Shown: in pieces, positions 54,084 to 64,000 of the stretch | Numbering within the stretch: position 1 is the first letter of the stretch | Layout: the number at the start of each line of letters is the position of its first letter | NCBI GenBank assembly: GCA_016271365.2 | Contig: CM028136.1 | Span: forward strand, 468,408,001-468,472,000 | Reading direction: 5' to 3' | Source of the DNA: Neoceratodus forsteri | Taxonomy: Eukaryota > Chordata > Ceratodontiformes > Ceratodontidae | DNA length: 64,000 nucleotides | The notes under the pieces: model-generated | Told to the model about the DNA's origin: nothing | Seen by the model: the letters and a program-made list of their open reading frames with translations, nothing else | Databases searched by the model: none | Translations under genes and position numbers: made by a program

Positions 54084-54397
54084 GGGGATTTCAGCAATGG
54101 TAATTTGAGCAACAGTTATTGGGTGAACATTAAAACAGTGATGGTACATTTGGGCACCCTACAGTACAGGTGACAATTGTTTTCCCTGTGCTTGAGGTGC
54201 TACAACCTTGGAGTTAATTATATAAGTAAGGGTGGTGCAGGGGAAGAGCCCCCTGCAATGGGGGGTGTGGGGGAAAAGCTTCCCACAGAAAAACAGCAAT
54301 GTAATTATCGCCCTTACCGTAGGGTGCCCAAATTCACCATCACCATTGTAACGTTTGCCCAATAAACATTGCTCAAATTACCATCACTTAAATCCCC
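54084..54397. mobile_element. MITE-like element, copy 2 (314 bp, ~83-bp terminal inverted repeats)
   Basis: It starts GGGGATTTCAGCAATGGTAA and ends TTACCATCACTTAAATCCCC. The left 83 bases and the complement of the right 83 agree at most positions (GGTGCCCAAAT..CACCATCAC; CCCAATAAnnnTTGCTC). The centre GAGGTGCTACAACCTTGGAG..ATATAAGTAAGGGTG is shared with 15363-15691. It interrupts LINE E. No transposase; no certain target duplication. Confidence 0.88.
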
Positions 54398-54620
54398 ATG
54401 CTGATTTGACATGGAACCCAAGAGGTTTCAATACTGGACTAGTGACATCAGCAGTTAATCAAAAAATGCCTGGACACAAAAATATAGTCAAGCTTAGAGC
54501 TTAAATTACCGTATGCCATGAAGAGTAAAAAGTATACTGTCTAGCATCTGTGTGCAACTGTCTCCAAATGTCAGCTAAAGAATTGTAATTCAGAAAATGA
54601 TTTAAAATGTAGGACTTGAA

Positions 54621-55540
54621 TTTGTTCCATCCTTTGCTTATTTATTTATTTATTCAGTGTTTGTTGACTGGGAAAGGAGGGCTAGATAATTCTGCCTATG
54701 TTCAGCCTCATCCTGGGAAGGGGGGATACAGATGGTAAGCAACTGAAACTGAACCAGCTTAAGCTGTTGGTGGCATTTACTGTGAATGGAGGAAATTTGA
54801 TCAGGACTCCAGAGAAATTCCACTACTCTTCCAGTAGCTGGACCTCTAGCCATCTGCTTCTAGACATGATGATTGCTCTGGAGGAGGGTGAGAGAATGGA
54901 GGTGTTAGAAGCAGGGGAGATAGCCTCCTTCCCTGCTTCTTCTACACTAGAGGCTTCAAATGATACTGAAATTGAATTACTGACCATGGTTCTGCAGACA
55001 GAAGCAGAGATTTAAAGATTCTGTTTTTTACCTCCCTCCCTCCTATCAGAACAGGACATGGTAAAAGTAATATTGCAACTAAAAGAGGCTTATCTGAAAA
55101 AAGGCCCTGGAAAAGCACCAACAACAATTACTGGCACTCATAGCAGAAGAGGAGTAGAATTCTGAAAGAAAGAAAAAGCAGCTTGCAGACGAGGCTTTCT
55201 GCACCTCTAAAACTGTCAAGATACCTGATGGGAATGCCAATGCCATCACTGTCAAATCAGCTCAGCTATTGAATACCACAGCCAATGACACAGGATCATC
55301 AAAGGGGAAGTGGCCCTCTGTCTATTATGAAGGTGAGCCTGTGTAGCAGTACCACTGACAGCCTTCACTCTAGCACAATAATACATAAACCAGCTAATAT
55401 TTTTACTGAAATATAGTCTGAAAATGACTCTGTTGCAGCCCAAGCCACACAAGGTGCAAACAATATTTGGGAAGTGTTTTCAACAACAGGCACATTCAGA
55501 GACTGCAGTTCCCTTTAATATGGACAGTATAAGATAATCC
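54621..55540. other. Unassigned DNA
   Basis: A (TTTA)n run at 54638-54653 marks the edge of some element. One open frame (54698-55015, about 105 codons) lacks recognisable domains and there is no supporting context. I see no gene I can defend. Confidence 0.4.
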
Positions 55541-55544
55541 CTTC

Positions 55545-55592
55545 CCGGGGAGGGGGGCAGAGCAGCAAGATGGCTGCTCTGCTGCTCCGCTC
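55545..55592 (+). promoter_or_regulatory. Possible LINE 5' start with YY1-type site
   Basis: GGGGAGGGGGGCAGAGCAGC is followed by AAGATGGCTGCTCTGC. G-rich starts with an AAGATGGC YY1-type core mark the 5' ends of many L1-like LINEs. CAGAGCAGC and GCTGCTCTG also form an exact 9-bp hairpin. No LINE ORF follows in the next 2 kb, so it would be an orphan start. Confidence 0.3.
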
Positions 55593-57960
55593 CACACCAC
55601 GCCAAACAGGTGTCCTAGTATTTTAAGACTGTGAAGATTTTTAAAATTTCAAGCTTGTTCCTATCATTATACATAAAGCGGTGCTGCAATATATTTTAAT
55701 TTTGTGAGTCCAGTCTTATTAAGTCAGGCTTGTCCTATGGAAGCATTTGTTTCCAAATAGAATAAGGGTAATGATCAGCGTTGTTGCATTTGTGTTGCTG
55801 AACTGACTTTTCCAAGCTAAAATGCTAAATGACAAATATGTTTTTCCCCAGGCAATTTAAAACACTGAAATAATGAGCCTGAGAGAGGACGCTTGCCTTG
55901 GTGTGCCCTATTGCTTGTGGGTCCCAAAAAAGTGGATATCAGCCAAAGGAGTGAAGAGCTGAAGGAGGAGATGGAGCTGAAATATCAGCTGTCTGAACTC
56001 GGTTTTGTTGGAGAAAGATCCTTAAAGAGGATGATGACAAAGCATTCAGACGCACTTTGGTGCCAAAATGCCCAAGTTATATTTTGAACAGGTATGCCAT
56101 TGTTGCCTAGGGTCAGGGGTCTCAAAAGCTTATTCCAACTCATATTAAATTTACTGTGCTCAGTGGAGTAGTGTTATATTTTGTTTATTGTTGCAGGTGC
56201 TGGAAAAATGGCTCCCAAATCTGAGGAATGGAGCATAACAGAGGCATGGAGTTGGGGAGAGCTCATTAATTTATTAAGGAACTCCGGGACAAGTAAAAGG
56301 AGTTTTCTTCCCCCTATGTTTTATTTTTGGTGACCTCTCATTACCAAGGTGCACAAAGGCACTGCCTCAGCAATAAGTGAAGGATGAATGTGAGGTTATT
56401 TCCCTAGTGAGGTACAGTATTTTTTGAATGGTGATTTGCTACCCAGTTCAGCACATGAATTTAAAGAACTGGGTTCAAATGGATTCAATGCCATGACATT
56501 GTTATTAGTCTCAGATAATGGTAGCTATAATCCAATTCAGTTTTGTTAACCCCTTATTGTATCTGGAATGTTATTGAGAGGATCCCATCCTAGTTTGTAT
56601 AATTAAATCTGGTATTGTAACCAGAAGCTTTAAGTGAGACTCTTGCAAGCACCACTCTGAACTGCATATTGGCTGTTAATTGAAGTTGTTTAAGCAAAGC
56701 TTCTTACCATTTCTACATGCAGCGCTGTTAATGGATTTTATAATGATGTTTCTGTAGCCACCCGTGGAGTATGAATTATGGACAACCCCCCCCCCCGGGT
56801 GCATTTTCTTTGATTTTTTGGAATGTGGATCCATAAAGTGAGTACATTATTTTGGTCACAATTCTTATTAACTCTTGCTGTGCCATGGACTGCTAAATCA
56901 GTCCAGAATTTCTGCATATTCTAATTCTGTTGGTACCTAAGGGTTAAGTTTCAGTATTAAAAGCTTTACTTTATTTGGTGGGACTTTATGCAAATAAGTC
57001 ACTGGATGAAAATGAGGACTTCTAGATATGAAGCCGATTCCTACTACTCACAAATTTTTAAGTTCAACATGACTCTTGACATGTTTTGTTTAAAATTGGA
57101 TGGTCTCTTAACTATAATGGAGCCCCTTAACCTCCTTTTTTAATTGTTGAGCTTATGATGATGCTAAATTTTATGGAGTGATTCTAGGAATTAGCTAAAT
57201 GGTAAAATCAGCAAGGTCATGGAAATAAAACTTTTTTTTTTTAGTTGACTAGAGACTCAAGGGCTCAAAATGATTAAATATATTTTTTTTCTGTTGACCA
57301 TGAAGCTCTGGACATCTCATGGAACAACCAGCTTATTAGCTCACTTTAATGAGCAGCTGGTGCTTGACAGTTTTGTTTAAACTGCACTTAGCTTTAATTA
57401 GTTTGTAACATTATTGAGTCCCAAAGGCTTTTAAAACTAGGAATATTAAAAGAGATATCATAATGATAGACAATTCTAAATATGTGTTTGTCATAATACT
57501 CAATGTTTATTGGATAATGGTTGATATATCTGTTTAGCATCCAGGTATACTTGTATTCAAATAGTGATATTATTTAAGGTTAAATACAAGTAGAAGGTTT
57601 ACTGGAAAATTATCCTGAATAGGTAGATAATAAGGAATTATACTGTATGGAGGATTTATACTTCTTTAAAAATGGATGCATTATTTTATTAGGGAATTTG
57701 CATAAAACTACATTGAATGTGATGGATTTTATATTGTGGATGTAAGTTATTGAGCTACTGTTATAATTGTTCGTTTATATGAATTGTTCAGTTTATACAA
57801 CATGAGATAAATTGAGTCTGGCAAGCTATATTAGATTAACAGAATTAAGAGGCTGGAAATGTAATGCATTTTATTCAATCTGAATTAATTCCTGTTATTT
57901 GGTACCTGAGATTTGATCATTGTTCAGTATTTGAAAATATGATTAGTTATTTGCTGCAAT
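55593..57960. other. No gene or element recognised
   Basis: AT-rich with a C10-11 run near 56788. A frame at 55893-56087 (rich in E and K) is bounded by AG and GT dinucleotides, but stops and a frame conflict prevent an exon call. Confidence 0.45.
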
Positions 57961-57967
57961 ACTTTGA

Positions 57968-58800
57968 ATGCCTCACTCATGCCAGCCTGCAGCACGAGCT
58001 TCATGGGGATCACAGAAGGTGCCCCAGGAATACTCACAGGCCTCACTCGAGCTGGTCTGCAGCAAGAGCTTCACGGGATCACAGAATGTAAATACACCCC
58101 CCCTCCAGCTACTCTCTGTAGGGGTGTAGAACTGAAATTGTCTGCTGACAGTGACTGATAGACTGAGTAGCTCCACAAACTCCATTTCCTCAGGCAGCTT
58201 TTCTCAGCAAAGTCATCAGAGCTTTAAGGCTCTCTGAAAAGTCTGCATTTTTGCAACTTTACTGCTGACTTGTACTAGCTACCGTTTGCTAACCTGCTGT
58301 ATATGTACTGTTTCTGTAGCCATCTATCATGATATTAATGCCTGCATATCTACTTGTACATCCAATGTAGAAAATGAGTCAGCGTGACACCAGTTTCACT
58401 GCAAATTTAGATTTACTGCCCTCGTTTTGCTTTCAGCTTGCATGTGCATTGTTACAGCTAATTTTAGTGTGTACTTGCCTTAGGTAGCACAGGGACCGTG
58501 TCTCAGGGTTTCCTCTGGGGTTTCTGGCTAGTGCCTCCATACCATGGTGGTTCTTTTCCCTGACTCCTACCATCTACCATCACAGATTCCTGCATGTGCC
58601 TGCCATCCCACTCAGCCTCTCTGAATACTCTGACCCCTCTCCCACTGCATATTAAGTATTCTCTTTGTCTTCATTACTACAGAGGTGCCCCAGGAGCACT
58701 CACAGGCCTCACTGGAGCCTACCTGTAGTGTGAGCTTCACAAGAATCACAGAAGGTAAATACCCCCTCCAGCTACTCTCTGTAGGGGTGTTAGCCTGCCC
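57968..58800 (+). repeat. Repeated ~50-115-bp units upstream of LINE H
   Basis: Units with GGCCTCACT..GAGC..CTGCAG, GAGCTTCA..GGATCACAGAA and CTCCAGCTACTCTCTGTAGGGGTGT occur at about 57968-58018 (partial), 58018-58135 and 58683-58795. The last begins only 150 bp before the LINE H endonuclease region, so these may be 5' UTR units. Confidence 0.7.
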
Positions 58801-58869
58801 CAGCCACCCTCCCACACAGGGGCATCCATTAATTTAAGGACTGCCCCATCATGTGATTTCCTGTTGTTG

Positions 58870-59685
58870 CTATTACTAAGTGCCCACTTTCCCATTAGCA
58901 GCTTATAATGATCACCCACTAGAGGAAGTATGCCCCTCAGTACTACTTGCTGACAAGCCTCTCTAACCTCCTGTTTGCCTCAATGAATGTCTGTAGCCTC
59001 CTGAAGAAATCTGCAGCCCTCCAGTGCTGGATTGTACAGCACCAACCTGATGTCCTAGCTCTGGTGGAAACCTGGCTCTCAAAATCAACCCCTGACTCCT
59101 TCATCAACTTCCCCAGGTACACTTTATTCAGGGAGGACAGAGTGGGTAAGCATGGGGGTGGGTGGGTGAGCTTTTTATATGTGTGACACCCTACTGGGCC
59201 ATGCCTTCCCACCACCCAAGTTGGAAAATGGGACATAAGCTATCTCCCTCAAAACCATCCCTGACCCTTCAAAGGCCCTCCTTATCATCACTGTGGCCTA
59301 TGTTCCCCCACAGAAACAAACCCCAGCCAATCTCTCACTCTCAGAATACTTCTCTAACCTGCCACATAAGGTTGAGCAGATCCTTCTGAGGGACCGCAAT
59401 ACAAACTGGCTTGCCAGCTTGGTGTCTCAAGCCAAGGACACCTTTACAGCTCTTGACATAGCTCAATTAGTCTCACAGCCAACCAGGTGCAACCCCTCCA
59501 ACAGCACTCACACTTAACTGGACATAGTCCTTACAAACTGCCCACTTAAAATTGTGGCTATCACTGTCCACCAAACTCTCCCAGTGACCATTCCCCAGTA
59601 CTCTTCACATGGTCCACTCTCCTACCCAAGCCAGTGCCCAGGACAGTCCTCCATCAGCGCCTTCACCCCGGTAACCTCAACTACA
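58870..59685 (+). pseudogene. L2/CR1-like LINE endonuclease (LINE H)
   Basis: LLFASMNVCSLLKKSAAL (first motif) is followed by QPDVLALVETWLSKSTPD with catalytic ETWL intact (about 59060-59075). GKHGGGWVSFL and, in other frames, VAYVPPQKQTPANLSLSEYF, AQLVSQPTRCNPSN then LDIVLTNCPLK follow. A DHSP-like motif lies near 59585. The element is cut at about 59685, where a minus-strand CR1 begins. No RT is present. Frame changes near 59190 and 59300. Confidence 0.8.
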
Positions 59686-59689
59686 TTTC

Positions 59690-60605
59690 TATCATGTCCC
59701 CCCTCTCCCTCCTTTCCTCAAGGGTATACATATTAAGCTCCTTTAGCCTCTCTTCATATGGCTTCTCTTATAGGCCCTGCACCATTTTAGTTGCCCTCCT
59801 CTGAACTGCCTCTATCCTGTCTATGTCCTTGTGGAGATGGGGTATCCAGAACTGGATGGAGTACTTCAGATGGGGTCTCCCCAACTGTCTGTACAGGGGG
59901 ATAACAACTTCCTGTTTTCTGCTGGTGATGTTTTTCCCTATACATCCCAGTATCCCACCAGCCCCCCCTACCACCTTCTCACATTGCTTGCCAACCTTAA
60001 GGTCGTCTGATATGATTACCCCCAGGTCCCTTTCCATTTTTGTTGTTGTTACTACCTCCCCCCCATTGTGTAATCTTCCCCTGGGTTTTGTTTCCCAGGT
60101 GCATTACTTTGCCCTTCTTTGCATTGAATCCAAGCTGCCATACTTCTGACTATTCCTCCAACCTTGCCAAGTCCCTTCTCATCCTTTCCATGCCTCCTTG
60201 TGTATCAACCCTGTTGCAGATCTTTGTGTCATCTGTAAAGAGGCATACTTTTCCTTCCAGACCCTCTGCAATGTCACTTATAAAGACATTAAAAAGGACT
60301 GGACCCAGTACTGAACCCTGCGGAATGCCACTAGTAACCCCTCTTTCTTCAGAGTGAACTCCATTTACAATTACCTTCTGTGTCCTGTTGTTCAGCCAAT
60401 GTTTTACCCAGGCTACCACCCTGGGACCCACTCCAAGGCTAGTTAATTTAACTACTAATCTTTTGTGTGGGACTGTGTCAAGTGTCTTGCTAAAGTCTAG
60501 GTAGGCCATGTCCACAGCCTCTCCCTGGTCTACTGCTTTGGTCACCCAGTCATAGAAATCAATTAGATTCGTCTGACATGACCTTCCCACTGTGAACCCA
60601 TGCAG
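59690..60605 (-). mobile_element. CR1 RT fragment truncated at both ends
   Basis: Minus strand from 60590: GRSCQTNLIDFYDWVTKAVD, motif A MAYLDFSKTLDTVPHK (A-F-D changed to T-L-D), motif [19 protein letters not shown], motif C CLFTDDTKIC with D-D intact, then MERDLGVIISDDLKVGKQ and RPHLKYSIQFWIPHLHKDID. It ends inside the C-terminal coding region near 59690 without the CR1 3' UTR and octamer tail. Loss of the 3' end is not expected from normal CR1 insertion. Confidence 0.87.
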
Positions 60606-60629
60606 CCTTGGGTCCTGTGCCCCACTGGC

Positions 60630-62362
60630 CTCTAGCTGAAAAAGTGTTTGATCAAATTAACCAGCATTACCCATTTGAAGTGCCATGGTGGTATGGTATA
60701 CCAGCTGGTTTCATGTGTTGGATTCAAATATTATATAAAAATGCAGTTATGATTCCACATATCAATTATTGTTTAGGTGGTCCTATTGCAATTAAAAGGG
60801 GTGTATGATAAGGCTGTCCATTAAGCTCCTTACTGTACATTTTTATGGTAGACTCCCTGACCCCCTACTTAGAATGATACGATGCCATGAGAGAATTAAT
60901 GGCATACAACCTACATCAAACACTAACAAACTGAAAATCCTGGCTTATGCTGATGAATTATGCATTATCTTACAAGATCAGGCCTCAGAAGAAATAAAGT
61001 GGTGTTACAGACATTCACAGAACTGTCTGGATCACAAATTCATTATACCAAAAGCACAGCTATACCAGTGGGAAATCCTGCACCAGCAGATAACACTGAC
61101 ATTTCAGGTATAACAGTTTGAAATGATCCAGTTAAATTGCTAGACGTTTATTACAACCATCAAGATGCAGCATCTTTGATTGGTTACATTGTATACAGAC
61201 AGTCGAGAGGAACTTAGCTGTGTGGAAACAAAGAAGCTTAACTAAACAGAAAAGGGTATATTTACTCAAAACTTTATTACTCCTCTGTTTCACTTCTTTA
61301 CATTTTATCTTTCTACCTCCAACTGACCTTGAAACAAGACTATACAGTTTGTTTTCTCTGGACTTTGGGGATGCCAGCGCAACCCAATGAGGGATGTTAC
61401 ATTCCAAAGGAAGGCATGGGGAGGACTAGATATTGTTAACTCCACAGCTTTCTATTTTAGAGTCTGCATAAGTAGCAATTTCACCCCATTGCTAAGAGGG
61501 GTTAAAAAGCAATGGGTTATAATAGTTGAAGATTGGATTATGTCTTTTTAGCTTACTGGGGCAGAGACAGCAAAAAGCTAATGGATGCGAATATGATCAT
61601 GTGATTCCCTCCTATATAAAATTGGCAGTACGGAAAGTACAAATATGGAACTTATCACATGCTGAAATTGCCAGGACTGAGAGGAAGGGATTGTATAAAA
61701 CTATTGTTGACAGGAACCTTTCACCATCAGTTGACCTTAAGAACTGTCCATCAAACAGAGTGGAGATAGCTCTGTGATGGTTATCCAACAACAGAATACC
61801 AAAATACATGTGGGACATTTTATGGTTAAGCATACAGTACATAGCAAATTAGCTGTAAAAGACTCCATTAAACATTGTCATTGATTAAAGAGTCTGTCCT
61901 CAGTCTGAATGCAGAGGGGTTTTGGAAACACAAAATCACTTTTTATTTGAATGTCCACTTAACAATCTATTCTGGATACAGCCGAGTAAAGCGTGGAATT
62001 GTCAACTGTTTGCAACAGTGACTTATCAAATAGTGGAATTAGGACTCTGCCCACCTGAATGAAGCAAATTCAATCACTGTACATTGCAAGTCTGTTTTGC
62101 AGTTTGTAATGGCAAGAACACTGTGCTTTTACACTACAGCAAAAAACTATTTCCCACTCATGATTGTTAGTGTCGTACATAAATGTATTCAGAAACTGTA
62201 CTGGCAAGATATGAAGACCTTACCATTGTATTGTTTCCACAAATTATGGAAAGTTTTTCACACAATTTTCAATTTTTAACTCTGTTATTGAGTCTTAAGA
62301 TTCCTCTTTGATCTAATGTAGCTGTATTTTTTCTTTGTTTGGTGTGCTTTGTTAATAAAAAA
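60630..62362 (+). mobile_element. L1/Tx1-like LINE, 5'-truncated (LINE I)
   Basis: EKVFDQINQHYPFEVPWWYG is motif A with its first half cut off. IAIKRGV*GCPLS is motif B with a stop. LKILAYADELCIILQD is motif C near 60940-60985, second aspartate changed to E. CPQSECRGVLETQNHFLFEC (61893-61960) is a cysteine/histidine knuckle. It ends at TTGTTAATAAAAAA (62349-62362). Heavily broken. Confidence 0.75.
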
Positions 62363-62364
62363 TT

Positions 62365-62622
62365 CCCCCTACTCTTTTTTGAGAAGTGCTATGGGATCTT
62401 TAACATATGCTTGAACAACCACAAAAAGAGGCAGACAGAATCTTAGTTTAATGTCTCATCCAAAAGACAGCACCTCAGGAGTGCAGCATCCCCCTCATGA
62501 TGCACTAAAGTGTCAGTATTGGGATTTTACCCCAAGTGGCTGATAAGGGCCATGAAGCCACAACCAGCTGATCTTCCTGCCTCAGAGGTGAGTGTGCAAC
62601 CTGCTGAGCCACTGATACTGGC
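62365..62622 (-). mobile_element. Deu-domain SINE (LF-SINE/AmnSINE-like)
   Basis: Minus strand: the tRNA-like head begins near 62622 with a full A box TGGCTCAGCAG; the B box is eroded. The 3' part contains GAGGTGCTGTCTTTTGGATG, GAGACATTAAACTAAGATTC, TGTCTGCCTCTT and AAAGATCCCATAGCACTTCT, the order of the Deu domain shared by deuterostome SINEs (LF-SINE, AmnSINE1, LmeSINE1, SacSINE1). It lies between the tail of LINE I and an L1-like endonuclease. Recognised from memory of the family. Confidence 0.85.
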
Positions 62623-62639
62623 TTACTGAAGTTTTACCC

Positions 62640-63075
62640 AATAGAACATTAGCAAGATTATTCATATCACCACCCAACAAAATATTCTCACATTCTCACT
62701 GGCATGACACTTTATAATAGAGGCAAAAAAGGCTTGAATGTTTTTTGAACAGAGCATAAACAGATTCCATCATGCAAAGCATATCTCCTAATCATACATT
62801 TACTACTGTAATTCTTCCTTCTTTATCTGAACAGGAGTCTGGTATTGTTCCTTTTAATATATTTCCTATCAGTAGGGACGCTCCTTTACTCTTACTATCC
62901 ACCGCTTTAGAAAAGCATACCTCTTTAATTTGTCCCCTTTTTAATCTGTGCGATTCTTTTTTATTTAAATATGTTTCTTGTAGTGCCATCACATTAAATC
63001 TCTCTTCTTCTATATACTTATAAAACTCTACTTCTTTTGATGGGCTGTTTATGCCATTCACATTCTAAGTTTCAA
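62640..63075 (-). pseudogene. L1-like LINE endonuclease, minus strand
   Basis: From 63061: MNGINSPSKEVEFYKYI (first motif N-G-I-x-S-P), FNVMALQETYLNKKESH with the catalytic LQET intact, GASLLIGNILKG, then DKEGRITVVNV. Beyond a frame change NILLGGDMNNLANV (about 62690-62650) stands for the GDFN motif. It ends where the Deu-SINE begins. Wording and motif order are L1/Tx1-type. Confidence 0.82.
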
Positions 63076-63484
63076 ATTTCAAAAATGTTTCCATTAGATA
63101 TACTGTAGTCTCCTATTTTCCTTTCCATTCTCATCTGCATAAGATGCATTGTGCACAAAAATCCACTGTGTGTAACCTCCAATTTATATCCATCTTCTTT
63201 TTTTTTTTGCTTCAGATTCTCTCCTGCTTCCCATCAGCCTCCTCAACCCCACTTAACATGCACACCACCACCAAAGATGCCAAGGCTACAATCCAGCATC
63301 ACTCCCCACTTCACTTAGCACATATACTGTACACTAGCAGAGGCCATTGCACCTCCATCCTTTAAAAGAATAGTTACATCAAAATTAAACTAAAAGATGA
63401 AAACAATGGAAAAAGAACAACAAAACAGCAAGGTAATCACTTATACGTAGTATCACAAATATGGTAGGAGATACCTAGAATAGC
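63076..63484. other. Flank upstream of the L1-like endonuclease, no gene
   Basis: T-rich then C-rich sequence, in the position of a LINE inter-ORF or ORF1 region. Nothing readable. Confidence 0.4.
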
Positions 63485-63776
63485 ATAACATTTCTCATTT
63501 TACCTTCTATTTGAGTCCACCCTCTGATCCAGGCCTCCACAGCATGTTTCAACAGTACAGTACTTTAAGACACTTGAAAATGGTTTGACAAACATATTTT
63601 TAGAACTTTGCAAGCTTCTGTAAATACAGTGGCAAACAGTATAGTATATAATTTCTCATTTTACCCCATATTTGAGTCCAACCCAGCCCAGGTCCCCACA
63701 GCAAGTTTCAACAACGCTTTAAGTTCCTTGAAAAATATTAGGTAAATGTATTATTAGATCCTTGCAAGCTTCTGTA
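63485..63776. repeat. Tandem repeat, two ~130-bp copies, period ~160 bp
   Basis: Copies at about 63490-63621 and 63651-63776 share ATTTCTCATTTTACC, ATTTGAGTCCA, CCACAGCA.GTTTCAACA and CTTGCAAGCTTCTGTA or close variants. Confidence 0.8.
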
Positions 63777-64000
63777 TTGTTCTTGGGAATCAGAATTTGT
63801 CCATTTAAAAATACTTTTAGTCTTACTGCAAAGATCAGTACTGTACCGATATAATTTTTCCTGACCACAAAGTTTGCAATGTGGTTGCAAATTGCTTTCT
63901 AAATTTCCAGAGCTGCCTGATGCTGATGTCCTAACTATGAAAAGAAAGGTTCCTGTTTTGCGAAATTGCCTTTATTACTTTCCATTTGTTCTCACTTCTT

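Larger units (their letters stand above)
44343..54620 (-). mobile_element. L1-like LINE (LINE E), minus strand, host of a three-level nest
   Basis: From high to low: endonuclease piece (about 54620-54400: DIWRQLHPD-like then QYTFYSSWH and LDYIFVSR), a MITE (54084-54397), linker ending at 54006, then, across the inserted LINE, more linker (45635-45180: AGFYLANMSGKFLVKWLKAT), RT fingers (MAKGKCPGEDDCTLEFYCVL, 44977-44900) and motif A (IIISLDATKALDMVAWTYLF, about 44610-44550). It stops after motif A near 44343. The wording is L1/Tx1-type. The 5' limit is not defined. Confidence 0.75.

Noticed and set aside
55860..56095. Possible host exon (E/K-rich, AG before and GT after)
   Set aside because: The best-looking residues lie in two different frames and stop codons interrupt; no partner exons nearby.

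Overview
The window reads as non-genic nuclear DNA from a vertebrate with a large, repeat-filled genome. I find no host protein gene with exon structure, no rRNA, and no tRNA gene apart from tRNA-derived SINE heads. Nearly everything recognisable is transposable-element sequence: non-LTR retrotransposons of at least four groups (CR1; an L2/CR1-like group with a 2A-like motif; L1/Tx1-like; one unresolved AP-endonuclease group), two SINEs, one LTR element, foldback and MITE-like elements, and several tandem arrays. A Deu-domain SINE, abundant CR1 with octamer tails, and L2/Tx1-like LINEs suit a lobe-finned fish or amphibian with a big genome. A lungfish is my best guess; this is inference, not proof.

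Layout. 0-12 kb: a decayed CR1-type RT (minus), direct repeats, a plus-strand L2/CR1-like LINE (3.6-7.5 kb) carrying a tRNA-derived SINE with a 7-bp duplication, a purine-rich block, a GC-rich block, then two adjoining satellites (about 298 bp with internal dyad symmetry, and 143 bp). 12-14.7 kb: nothing recognised. 14.7-21.3 kb: a long minus-strand LINE broken by a MITE, a 5'-truncated CR1 and a complete 1.4-kb foldback element. 23-28 kb: a second foldback whose arms are inverted 57-bp arrays, with a CR1 in its middle. 28-34 kb: fragments of L1-like and other LINEs, a 400-bp tandem array and a Tx1-like LINE. 34-44 kb: a CR1-group LINE with an SGNH-type ORF1, split by a nearly full-length CR1 whose 5' end is a tandem pair of ~680-bp units. 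44-54.6 kb: a three-level nest: an L1-like LINE (minus) holds a Tx1-like LINE (plus, 9-bp duplication), which holds an LTR element (703-bp LTRs, 5-bp duplication). 54-64 kb: another MITE copy, unassigned DNA, and fragments of L2/CR1-like, CR1 and L1-like LINEs with a Deu-SINE.

The most unusual items are the LTR element, which has well-preserved LTRs but no visible pol and encodes a secreted, Ig-like glycoprotein candidate, and the two foldback elements, whose inverted arms are tandem arrays sharing a common core. Almost every LINE reading frame is broken, so coding entries are marked as pseudogenes or relics. The LTR element and the 36-41.7 kb CR1 look youngest.
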